Assembly (NCBI GenBank): GCA_002415845.1
Contig: DIAR01000048.1
Coordinates: 1-6,021 of the forward strand
Direction of reading: 5' to 3'
Source of the DNA: Candidatus Woesebacteria bacterium UBA5073
GTDB lineage: Bacteria > Patescibacteriota > Microgenomatia > UBA8517
DNA: 6,021 bases
Position 1 is the first letter of the stretch. Each line of letters opens with the position of its first letter. The translations under genes were made by a program, and so were the position numbers. The notes beneath the pieces are model-generated. The model was given only the letters and a program-made list of their open reading frames with translations, was not told where the DNA came from and made no database searches. Positions 1 to 5,643 of the stretch are shown here, in pieces.

Positions 1-600
1 GCCCTCATTTTTGACTTCCTGACTCCTTTTTATGATCTTTTCGGCGATATCGGTTTAAGAAAAAAATTGCAGGCCAGAGCCTTGCGGTTTTTTAAACTCA
101 AAGACGGCTGGAAGCTCTTGGATGTTGGTTCGGGAACCGGACCGGATTTAATTCTTCTGTCAAAAAAGTTTTCCAAGATGAAACTTTTCGGTATCGATGC
201 CGATCCCAAGATAATTGCTTTAGCGAAGAAAAAAATCAAAAAACATAATTTAGACATAAACCTTAAATGTGCATATGCCCAAGAATTACCTTTTGCCGCC
301 AATTCCTTTGATGCCGTTTGGTCGAATTTAACCCTTCACCACCTGACAAGGGAATCCAAAATTAAAGCCATCGAGGAGATGTATCGGGTTTTAAAACCCC
401 ACGGACAGCTTCTCTTAATTGAATTCTCCCGTCCGAAAAGTTGGTGGTTAAAAAGTTTAATGCGTCTACAAACACTTTTTTCCTATGTTTACGATAACTA
501 CCAAGGTAAGATACCGCTTTTTCTCAAAGATTGTGGGTTTAAGAAACTAAGACAAACGACCTTTTGGGGTAATACTTCCTGCTATCAGGCCGAAAAATAA
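1..600 (+). CDS. class I SAM-dependent methyltransferase (5'-truncated by window edge)
   Basis: This protein probably transfers a methyl group from S-adenosylmethionine to an unidentified small molecule or lipid, in the cytoplasm or at the membrane face. The frame is open from base 1 with no stop, giving 199 visible residues, so the gene starts upstream of the window. A TTG at 67 could serve as a start but would remove the in-frame FYDLFG segment (residues 10-15) that typically precedes the fold in UbiE/Methyltransf_11-like proteins, so I do not choose it. Visible motifs are motif I, LLDVGSGTG, at residues 39-47; the ribose-binding acid in GIDAD at 64-68; the AQELPF stretch at 93-98; and SNLTLHHL at 108-115, followed by VLKPHG at 130-135. 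The C-terminal region (141-199) is less conserved and probably carries substrate specificity. It converges on the neighbouring minus-strand gene with one base between stop codons. The fold is secure; the substrate is unknown. Confidence 0.88.
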   Translation, partial: ALIFDFLTPFYDLFGDIGLRKKLQARALRFFKLKDGWKLLDVGSGTGPDLILLSKKFSKMKLFGIDADPKIIALAKKKIKKHNLDINLKCAYAQELPFAANSFDAVWSNLTLHHLTRESKIKAIEEMYRVLKPHGQLLLIEFSRPKSWWLKSLMRLQTLFSYVYDNYQGKIPLFLKDCGFKKLRQTTFWGNTSCYQAEK

Positions 601-615
601 GCTACTTCCTTTCGG
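590..615. terminator. possible weak bidirectional hairpin at the convergent gene ends
   Basis: CCGAAA at 590-595 is complementary to TTTCGG at 610-615, with a 14-base loop that contains both stop codons. Two G-U pairs could extend the stem outward. Neither strand has a clear U-tract after the stem, so intrinsic termination is uncertain. It is noted because it is the only hairpin candidate where two convergent transcripts must end. Confidence 0.22.
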
Positions 616-1543
616 TTAACCAGTTGTCGGTGAGCTCTTCTTTGAAGAAAAAAACTTTTATTAAAGCCAAAAGAAGACAAACTTCAAAATAAAGGAGGTT
701 TCTCAAAAAGGGAATGGCCAAGAATAGGTAGAAATAAACAAACTTCAGCATAAAAGGCAAACAGAAAAGGGGAGAAAGAAGAAGGTAGGTAGTTATAAAC
801 GGTTGAATTATGTACAAACCAAAAAAGAAGGGGAAGCAAACCAAACCAAATAATCCAAGACGGCTACTAAACAAGAGTCTTCGGTAGTTCCAGAAAGCCT
901 TAATCGTGCCCTGATCCCGTCTTAACCTTTTGGCAAAATCGTTTTTGTCTGATTGTTCCTGAAAAAAGAAACTGTCGGGAGCAATTACCGTTTTAAAACC
1001 TTTTAACCTGATCCGGATAGCCAAATCGATATCATCAGCCTGAACTTTTGACTTAGGAAAAACTCCAAGCGACTTTTTAAACATGATTAACTGTCCATGG
1101 ACCATGGGTGTGGAATCGATTTCCGAAGCCGTTTTCCGGAAGAAATGAAACAGTTTATCAATCACGCCGCGATACCCCGGAGTATTAAGATCGGCCGAAA
1201 CCAGACCGACCTTTTTATTGCTTAAAAGAGCAGCCATTTTAGCGATGGCGCCTTTTTGCATTAAAACATCAGCGTCGGTAAGACAGACGAAATCCGTTTT
1301 GGCTTTATTAATGGCCAACCTAACCGAGGAAGCCTTTCCTTTTGTCTGATTATTCTTTAGATACTTAACCAGTTTTTCTTTTTTGGCTATTCTTTTAACA
1401 ATGGTAGCCGTTTGATCGTTGGAGTGATCGTCAACAACGATGATTTCTTTTAAGCTGATGGAGGATTTTAAGGCATCTTTTATCTTTCTTTCGATAACGG
1501 CCGCTTCGTTAAAGCAGGGGATTATTAAAGTAGCTTTAATCAT
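602..1543 (-). CDS. family 2 glycosyltransferase with C-terminal membrane segments
   Basis: This is a GT-A fold inverting glycosyltransferase that should move a sugar from a nucleotide-sugar donor to an acceptor at the inner face of the membrane. The 313-residue protein shows the family order: an N-terminal IIPCFNE strand (7-13), VVDDHS (36-41), the metal-binding DAD at 90-92, the catalytic-region acidic motif DDID at 170-173, and an arginine-rich RRDQG at 208-212 in the place of the Q/RxxRW motif of processive enzymes. From about residue 229 to 300 the protein is strongly hydrophobic, enough for two or three transmembrane helices. It is the last gene of the four-gene minus-strand operon, starting three bases after the preceding stop. 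No Shine-Dalgarno is visible at its ATG, so translation may depend on coupling to the upstream gene. The family is clear; the donor and acceptor cannot be read from sequence. Confidence 0.9.
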   Translation of the reverse strand: MIKATLIIPCFNEAAVIERKIKDALKSSISLKEIIVVDDHSNDQTATIVKRIAKKEKLVKYLKNNQTKGKASSVRLAINKAKTDFVCLTDADVLMQKGAIAKMAALLSNKKVGLVSADLNTPGYRGVIDKLFHFFRKTASEIDSTPMVHGQLIMFKKSLGVFPKSKVQADDIDLAIRIRLKGFKTVIAPDSFFFQEQSDKNDFAKRLRRDQGTIKAFWNYRRLLFSSRLGLFGLVCFPFFFGLYIIQPFITTYLLLSPLFCLPFMLKFVYFYLFLAIPFLRNLLYFEVCLLLALIKVFFFKEELTDNWLTERK

Positions 1544-1546
1544 GAT

Positions 1547-2629
1547 TTAAGAACGTTTTGTTTTTATTTTCAGGTAGTTATTCAAAAGTTGGGGGTAGTA
1601 TTTGGGGTTTGCCAGAAAATCCAAACCCAAAAAACACTCATAAGTACAAAAACATTTGGTGTTTTTAATGTACTTGCGCAGGTTTTTGGCCTCCATTGAT
1701 CGCCAGAGAGCTGGAAAATCATAATTAAAATCCTTGAGGTTGCCGATTTTTTGCTCCAGGAGTTCACAGGGATAAACATCACCGTTGGCATTTAAAATCG
1801 CCCCCATCCGTCCGGCCTGGCAGCGGGTTTGACAACGTTTTTCCTGCAGGGTTTTTTCAACAAAATAATGCATTAACATGGTTTTGGCGTTATATATATC
1901 GGATCCGATAAAACCTTTTTGACCAGAAAGTTTCTTTCCCAACAAATCCGCCTCAATCATTCGGTTGAGTTTTTTATACTCCTTCGGATCAAAAGTAGCT
2001 CCCTCTAAACGGGGTCCGAAACGAAGAGCGGTTGAGCTGACGTTGTCTGCTTTGAGGGTTTGGGTAAGGTATTGATAGATCTTTTTTAGGTTGGCTTCGT
2101 TTTTAGGTGTAACCGTTAAATTAAAGCCTAAAGTTAAACGGGTTGACTTAATACTTCTTAAAAGGGTGTAGGTTTTAACCATTTTGGCAAAAAGTCCCGG
2201 AAAATTCCGGTTGGCATCGTGTTTAACGCCAATCTCGTCAACCGACATCGTAATGGTTAATCTCAAGTTTGGGTTATCCTTTAACATTTGATTAACACTC
2301 CTAAAGATTACCTCCGAAAGGGAAGCGTTGGTGGTGATGTTGATAGCTGTTACTTTGGCTTCCCGACAATAAAGATTAACGATTTTGGGTAAGTCCGGGT
2401 TTAGGAAAGGCTCTCCGCCGGTTAAGCTGACATTGACCAGGCTGTTTTTTAAACTTTTGGCCGTTTTTTTGATTTCCTCAAGACTCAAGGTTTTACCCGT
2501 ATATTTTTTCGGAACATCTTTTAAGGAATAAATAAAACAGTGTTGGCAGTGGGCATTGCAGTCGTTGGTGACAAAATGGACCAAAAATAAAGGTCCGGAG
2601 GGCAAAAGTAGGTTTTTGATAATTTTCAT
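1547..2629 (-). CDS. radical SAM protein with SPASM/twitch-like C-terminal cysteine domain
   Basis: This enzyme should cleave S-adenosylmethionine reductively to a 5'-deoxyadenosyl radical and modify an unknown substrate. The 360-residue protein has the cluster motif CNAHCQHC, with ligands C24, C28 and C31, then SLTGGEP at 68-74, and ITTNAS at 98-103. The C-terminal third has C266, C270, G283, C288, then C326, C328 and C332. C270-x12-G-x4-C288 matches the first half of a SPASM motif, and the text around it (AGR, NGDVYPCE, then a GNL and a LW) is typical of SPASM-type proteins such as anaerobic sulfatase-maturase relatives. The second half is shorter than canonical SPASM, so one auxiliary Fe-S cluster is more likely than two. 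Its ATG overlaps the upstream stop by one base (TAATG). An AGGGA about six bases before the ATG could be a ribosome binding site. No candidate peptide substrate gene is visible nearby, so a sugar, lipid or small-molecule substrate fits the glycosyltransferase context better. Confidence 0.9.
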   Translation of the reverse strand: MKIIKNLLLPSGPLFLVHFVTNDCNAHCQHCFIYSLKDVPKKYTGKTLSLEEIKKTAKSLKNSLVNVSLTGGEPFLNPDLPKIVNLYCREAKVTAINITTNASLSEVIFRSVNQMLKDNPNLRLTITMSVDEIGVKHDANRNFPGLFAKMVKTYTLLRSIKSTRLTLGFNLTVTPKNEANLKKIYQYLTQTLKADNVSSTALRFGPRLEGATFDPKEYKKLNRMIEADLLGKKLSGQKGFIGSDIYNAKTMLMHYFVEKTLQEKRCQTRCQAGRMGAILNANGDVYPCELLEQKIGNLKDFNYDFPALWRSMEAKNLRKYIKNTKCFCTYECFLGLDFLANPKYYPQLLNNYLKIKTKRS

Positions 2630-4032
2630 TAATCTTCCCTAAACAGGTATTTAAAGAATTCAAAAGCCGAACGGGTAATTCTTTGAGCTTCGGGGTATGA
2701 ACTAAGTGCCAGTTTTAAGTTTTTAACAATGTATTTGGGACGGAGATAAAACTTAATTAAAAATCTTTTGGCTTCCGTTTCAATTTCCTTCCCGGTTATG
2801 GTCGGATAATCAATCGAGGGGCTTTGGTAACCGGCCGCGTCAACCAACTTAGCCTTTTTAAGATACCCGAGTTTGGTTAGGGTGTCATACAATTCCGTTC
2901 CGGGGAAGGGCGTGGCAATGGAGACCTGTAAAGTTTCGCAGTCCAGGTCCTTGGCCAGTTGCAGGGTTTTTTTAATTGTTTCTTTGGTTTCAAAGGGTAA
3001 TCCCAAAACAAAAGTGCCGTGGACAAAAAGACCGGCTTTTTTGGCTCTTTTCCCGAAGTCTTTCATTTGTTTAATCGTTTCACCCTTTTTGATATTTTTT
3101 AAGATTTCCTCATCGCCCGATTCAAAACCGACGATCAAAAAGCGGCAACCGGCTGCCTTCATCGTATTTAAAAGAGCTTGTGGAACATCAGCCCGGGCGT
3201 TAATTGACCAAATAACCTTTAAAGGCTTAATTTTTTGACAAAAATCCCTGACCCAGGCGTGATTGACGGTGAAGGTATCATCATCAAAGAAGATTTCCTT
3301 AACCTCCGGCATATTGTTTTTAATCCATTTAACCTCCGCTATGGCGTTATCAACGTTTCTTTTGCGATACACCCGGCCGGTAAAAGTCTGGGGCCAGAGA
3401 CAAAAAGTGCAGCGGTTGGGGCAACCCCTCCCGGCATAGATGGATACATAAGGATGAAGACAGAAAGGTAAATTGTAATTTCTGATCTTTAAGTCCCTTT
3501 TAAAAATGGGCGAAACGGGCGGTATTTTATCCAGGTTGGTTAAAAGCGGCCGGTCGGAATTGTTGATGATTTTATTGCCTTTCTTAAAGGTCAAACCCTT
3601 GATTTTAGACCACGGTTTACCTTGAAATACTTCCAAAATGGTTTCTTCAAATTCCCGTCTGGCGATAGCGTTAATTGCCTTTGAAGCAAGCAGGCTTTTC
3701 TTGGTTAAAACCGAAACATGAGGACCGCAAAAAATAATTATGATTTTCGGATATTTCCTTTTCAGTCTTTCGGCCACTTTGACGTCATTGCCGAAAGAGG
3801 GGGTGGAGGTATAAAAGACAACCAAATCAAAGTTTTTGATTTTAGGTAGGAGTTTGGTGAGGGTCAGACCGTCGGCCGGACAATCAATCAGTCTTGATTC
3901 GGGTACCAAAGCTGCCGCCTGAGCCAACCAGGCCGGATACCAAAGGGAGCGGGTAACTCTCGTTGCGGCAAAACGGGCTCCGGCCGAGTCAAAACGGTCA
4001 AAGGATGGTGGATTTAAGAATAAAACTTTCAT
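2629..4032 (-). CDS. B12-binding-domain radical SAM protein, HpnJ-like
   Basis: The protein is 467 residues. An in-frame ATG upstream at 4167 would give 512, but that extension lies inside the preceding gene and does not look like protein-family sequence. The ATG at 4032 gives the expected FLNPPSF strand at once and sits two bases after the preceding stop. Residues 1-150 form a cobalamin-binding-like Rossmann domain, without an obvious DxHxxG. The radical SAM core follows, with C204, C208 and C211 in GRGCPNRCTFC, FFDDDTFT at 248-255, GFES at 302-305 and GLPFET at 344-349. From memory, WYPAWLAQ, TSTPSF, DVKVAE, HPYVSIY and CTFCLWPQT closely match HpnJ, the radical SAM protein needed to make the cyclitol ether headgroup of bacteriohopanetetrol from its glucosamine form. 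No hopanoid genes are in view, so an analogous sugar remodelling on another carrier is inferred. The fold is secure and the HpnJ-like subgroup likely. Confidence 0.9.
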   Translation of the reverse strand: MKVLFLNPPSFDRFDSAGARFAATRVTRSLWYPAWLAQAAALVPESRLIDCPADGLTLTKLLPKIKNFDLVVFYTSTPSFGNDVKVAERLKRKYPKIIIIFCGPHVSVLTKKSLLASKAINAIARREFEETILEVFQGKPWSKIKGLTFKKGNKIINNSDRPLLTNLDKIPPVSPIFKRDLKIRNYNLPFCLHPYVSIYAGRGCPNRCTFCLWPQTFTGRVYRKRNVDNAIAEVKWIKNNMPEVKEIFFDDDTFTVNHAWVRDFCQKIKPLKVIWSINARADVPQALLNTMKAAGCRFLIVGFESGDEEILKNIKKGETIKQMKDFGKRAKKAGLFVHGTFVLGLPFETKETIKKTLQLAKDLDCETLQVSIATPFPGTELYDTLTKLGYLKKAKLVDAAGYQSPSIDYPTITGKEIETEAKRFLIKFYLRPKYIVKNLKLALSSYPEAQRITRSAFEFFKYLFRED

Positions 4033-4034
4033 AT

Positions 4035-5057
4035 TTAGGTTTTGGAAGGCATGGGAATACCCATTTTGATTAAGTGAAAGCGGAATTTCAAGAAGCCAAC
4101 GACCACGCCCGTACCATAGACGAAATGAACCAGAATCGAAGCTATTGGGGCAATGAGAAAAAGCCACGGACTTTTCTCAAACTTCCAGTAAAGCCAGGCG
4201 GCATTAGCAAGGTTAGCCAGGAGATATATTAAAAGAAAGACTTTGAGAAAGATTAAAAACTTAACCGAAATTAAAGACAGAACGATGAGAGCTAAAAAGC
4301 TGAAAATAAATAAGGTGGGGATAAGATACTGGATATGAACCGTTTTGAAAAAACGGGCCAGCATTAAGCCCCGGCCCTGGGAATAGAAAAAGACTTTGAC
4401 AAGCCAGGGTAAAAACAAGGGTTTGGCCGGATGAATGCACTTAAGCTTCGGTAAATAGAGGAGTTTATAACCGGCCGCGCGGATTTTGTAATAAAGATAG
4501 TTTTCTTCACAGGGAACCTGGATCCGGTCAAAACCGTGAACTTCATTAAAAACGTTTTTTCTGATGAAATTATTGGCCAAAACCAAACCCAAACCGTACA
4601 CCTCACCCTTCTTCAAAAGAGGGAAATGTCTGGGGGCGGCAAAGCCGACCGTAAAAAAAGAAACCGAAACCAAACCGCCGAAACGGACCCGCCAATTATC
4701 GGTTTTGGGTGAAATGGCCGGTCCGCCAACCAAACCGACCTTAAGATCTTTGAAACTGGTAACTCCGAGCCTTAGCCAGTTGGGGGGTAAGACGCAATCG
4801 TCATCGCAGAAAGCAATAATTTCTCCCTTGGCTTTGGCGACACCCAAATTTCTGGCCTGGGCATGATTGATTTTCTTTTTAAGGATAATTTGCCTGACTT
4901 TTTTGGAATTTACTTTTTTTCTTTTTTGGGTGATAATAATAATCTCGAAACGTTTGGGATTGTAGTTTTGTTTTAAAAGGGAAGTCAGACAGGTGAATAA
5001 GGTTTTCTCGTCCCGCCATGAAGGGATGACAACGGAAACAAAGGGAACTTGATTCAT
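4035..5057 (-). CDS. family 2 glycosyltransferase with C-terminal membrane anchor, first gene of operon
   Basis: This is a GT-A fold glycosyltransferase of 340 residues that should act at the cytoplasmic face of the membrane. Motifs in order are VVIPSWRDE at 9-17, QARN at 67-70, the metal-binding CDDD at 84-87, GGPAI at 111-115, and ANNFIRK at 161-167 followed by GFD (175-177) and CEEN at 183-186, which supplies the likely catalytic acid. The C-terminal part has about three hydrophobic segments near 243-262, 265-287 and 297-322, ending with the HFVYGTG pattern (311-317) common in membrane-bound GT2 proteins. It resembles exopolysaccharide or cell-envelope GT2 enzymes more than processive synthases. 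It leads the operon and is followed after two bases by the HpnJ-like gene, so its product is a plausible substrate of that enzyme. No Shine-Dalgarno precedes the ATG. Donor sugar and acceptor are unknown. Confidence 0.9.
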   Translation of the reverse strand: MNQVPFVSVVIPSWRDEKTLFTCLTSLLKQNYNPKRFEIIIITQKRKKVNSKKVRQIILKKKINHAQARNLGVAKAKGEIIAFCDDDCVLPPNWLRLGVTSFKDLKVGLVGGPAISPKTDNWRVRFGGLVSVSFFTVGFAAPRHFPLLKKGEVYGLGLVLANNFIRKNVFNEVHGFDRIQVPCEENYLYYKIRAAGYKLLYLPKLKCIHPAKPLFLPWLVKVFFYSQGRGLMLARFFKTVHIQYLIPTLFIFSFLALIVLSLISVKFLIFLKVFLLIYLLANLANAAWLYWKFEKSPWLFLIAPIASILVHFVYGTGVVVGFLKFRFHLIKMGIPMPSKT

Positions 5058-5078
5058 GGCAAAATCATATCATATAAA
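5049..5078 (+). promoter_or_regulatory. candidate sigma70-type promoter for the ferredoxin gene
   Basis: TTGATT at 5049-5054 (-35) and TATAAA at 5073-5078 (-10) are separated by 18 bases, placing the transcription start near 5085 and giving a leader of about 14 bases before the ATG at 5099. The -35 lies over the first codons of the divergent glycosyltransferase, and the -10 overlaps the candidate -10 region of that gene, so the two promoters may compete. Confidence 0.45.
5064..5074 (-). promoter_or_regulatory. candidate -10 region(s) for the minus-strand GT/radical SAM operon
   Basis: Read on the minus strand there are two overlapping TATGAT hexamers, at 5074-5069 and 5069-5064, each one mismatch from TATAAT. 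No good -35 is found at the right distance (TTCTTT at 5097-5092 is weak). Either -10 would start transcription within a few bases of the ATG at 5057, giving a leader of about zero to five bases. That would agree with the lack of a Shine-Dalgarno. Confidence 0.4.
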
Positions 5079-5098
5079 TTTTTAAAAAGATAAAGAAA

Positions 5099-5287
5099 AT
5101 GGATAAGAAATTAAGAGTTGATAAAAACAAATGTATCGGTTGCGGAACATGCGTAGTTCTTTGTCCCAAAACCTTTCAAATGGGCAAAGACGGCAAGTCG
5201 GAAGTCATCAATGAAAAAGGGGACAGTGAGGCAGATATTAAAAATGCAATCGACTCCTGTCCGGTTGGTGCCATCTCCAATAAATAA
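5099..5287 (+). CDS. small single-cluster [4Fe-4S] ferredoxin
   Basis: This is a soluble cytoplasmic electron carrier of 62 residues. The cluster ligands are C12, C15 and C18 in CIGCGTC, and C54 in SCPVGAI. The length, the single C-terminal CP and the TFQMGKDGK segment (25-33) match the monocluster ferredoxins of the Thermotoga type, about 60 residues, and not the two-cluster clostridial type. C22 is the extra cysteine that in the Thermotoga protein forms a disulfide with a cysteine about ten residues before the last ligand. Here that partner is absent, so C22 is unpaired. The ATG at 5099 follows an A-rich stretch with only a weak Shine-Dalgarno. The gene is divergent from two radical SAM genes and precedes a cysteine desulfurase. 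A role as reductant for the radical SAM clusters or for Fe-S assembly is inferred, but a general redox role is equally possible. Confidence 0.93.
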   Translation: MDKKLRVDKNKCIGCGTCVVLCPKTFQMGKDGKSEVINEKGDSEADIKNAIDSCPVGAISNK

Positions 5288-5303
5288 AAAAGATTTATTT
5301 TTC
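5282..5303 (+). terminator. possible weak A/T hairpin at the ferredoxin gene end
   Basis: AAATAAA at 5282-5288 pairs with TTTATTT at 5294-5300 around a five-base loop and is followed by two more T residues. The stem contains no G-C pair and includes the stop codon, so it is weak as an intrinsic terminator. Read-through into the regulator gene is possible. Confidence 0.22.
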
Positions 5304-5325
5304 GTCTTAGCTTCATGATTAAATC

Positions 5326-5354
5326 TTGACAAGGCCAGTCATATAGATTAACGT
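5326..5354 (+). promoter_or_regulatory. promoter of the regulator-cysteine desulfurase operon
   Basis: A perfect -35 hexamer TTGACA at 5326-5331 is followed after exactly 17 bases by TAACGT at 5349-5354, which keeps the three most important -10 positions (T, A and final T). Transcription would begin near 5361, about 18 bases before the regulator ATG at 5379. The -10 and predicted start are covered by the inverted repeat at 5340-5361, so a bound protein would block RNA polymerase. Confidence 0.6.
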
Positions 5355-5361
5355 CTATATG
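5340..5361. promoter_or_regulatory. perfect 8-6-8 inverted repeat, probable operator of the ArsR-type regulator
   Basis: CATATAGA at 5340-5347 and TCTATATG at 5354-5361 are exact inverted copies with the spacer TTAACG. The 22-base dyad fills the end of the promoter spacer, the -10 and the predicted start point. AT-rich dyads in this position are typical binding sites of dimeric ArsR/SmtB repressors. The gene for such a protein begins 17 bases downstream, so autorepression is the natural reading. Confidence 0.68.
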
Positions 5362-5378
5362 TTAAAGATTTATTAATT

Positions 5379-5633
5379 ATGAAAATAAAACCAGGTTGTG
5401 CCGGTTGCTTTGCAGGTCTTTCTTGTGGTATTCGGGTCGAAATCATTAATCTCTTGCACTACAAAGGCAAAATGTCTGTTGGTCAGATAGCTACCTGTTT
5501 TGCCGTAACCCAGCCGACAATCAGTCACCACTTAAGTTATATGAAAAAAGCCGGGATGCTCGCATCCGAGAAGAAGGGCAAACAAATTTTCTATTTTGTT
5601 AATCCCAAATGTCCCCAGTGCGGCATCTTTTAA
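5379..5633 (+). CDS. small ArsR-type winged-helix regulator with paired CxxC motifs
   Basis: This is an 84-residue DNA-binding protein, shorter than the usual 95-120 of ArsR/SmtB proteins. A winged helix-turn-helix spans about residues 17-75: MSVGQIATCFAV leads into the recognition helix QPTISHHLSYMKKAG (45-59), and the wing EKKGKQIFYF lies at 64-73. There are six cysteines: C7 and C10 (CAGC), C16, C40, and C78 and C81 (CPQC). The C32/C34/C37 ligands of the E. coli arsenic sensor align with serine, glycine and alanine here, so classic As(III) sensing is unlikely. The C-terminal dimerisation helix is missing; a Zn or Fe-S site formed by the two terminal CxxC pairs may take its place (inference). 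The gene lies behind a perfect dyad and ten bases before a cysteine desulfurase. It is likely an autorepressor sensing a metal, Fe-S status or thiol redox. The fold is likely; the ligand is unknown. Confidence 0.82.
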   Translation: MKIKPGCAGCFAGLSCGIRVEIINLLHYKGKMSVGQIATCFAVTQPTISHHLSYMKKAGMLASEKKGKQIFYFVNPKCPQCGIF

Positions 5634-5643
5634 GTTTAAAAAA

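Noticed and set aside
67..600. TTG at 67 as the start of the methyltransferase
   Set aside because: The frame stays open to base 1 and encodes a family-typical FYDLFG segment, so the gene is cut by the window edge.
2873..3471. Two plus-strand open frames of 121 and 78 codons opposite the B12 radical SAM gene
   Set aside because: They are antisense to a well-conserved enzyme, show no domain-like sequence and have no ribosome binding site; they are shadows.
4033..4167. N-terminal extension of the B12 radical SAM protein by 45 residues from an ATG at 4167
   Set aside because: It lies wholly inside the preceding glycosyltransferase gene in another frame, and the family-typical FLNPPSF strand begins exactly at the ATG at 4032.
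4564..4866. 100-codon plus-strand open frame opposite the first glycosyltransferase
   Set aside because: It is a lysine/proline-rich shadow of the conserved DDD-containing region on the other strand.
602..5057. Operon as a RiPP cluster maturing a small peptide
   Set aside because: A SPASM-like radical SAM gene invites this idea, but there is no small precursor-peptide gene, leader-binding domain, protease or exporter nearby, and two GT2 genes favour glycan or lipid chemistry.
5071..5078. CATATAAA near the ferredoxin promoter, 7 of 8 matching the operator half-site at 5340
   Set aside because: There is no inverted partner at the right spacing and the gap is very AT-rich, so a chance match is likely.
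5290..5327. AAGATTTA (5290-5297) and TAAATCTT (5320-5327) as a terminator stem
   Set aside because: The stem is mostly A/T, the loop is 22 bases and no U-tract follows; the right arm runs into the -35 element.
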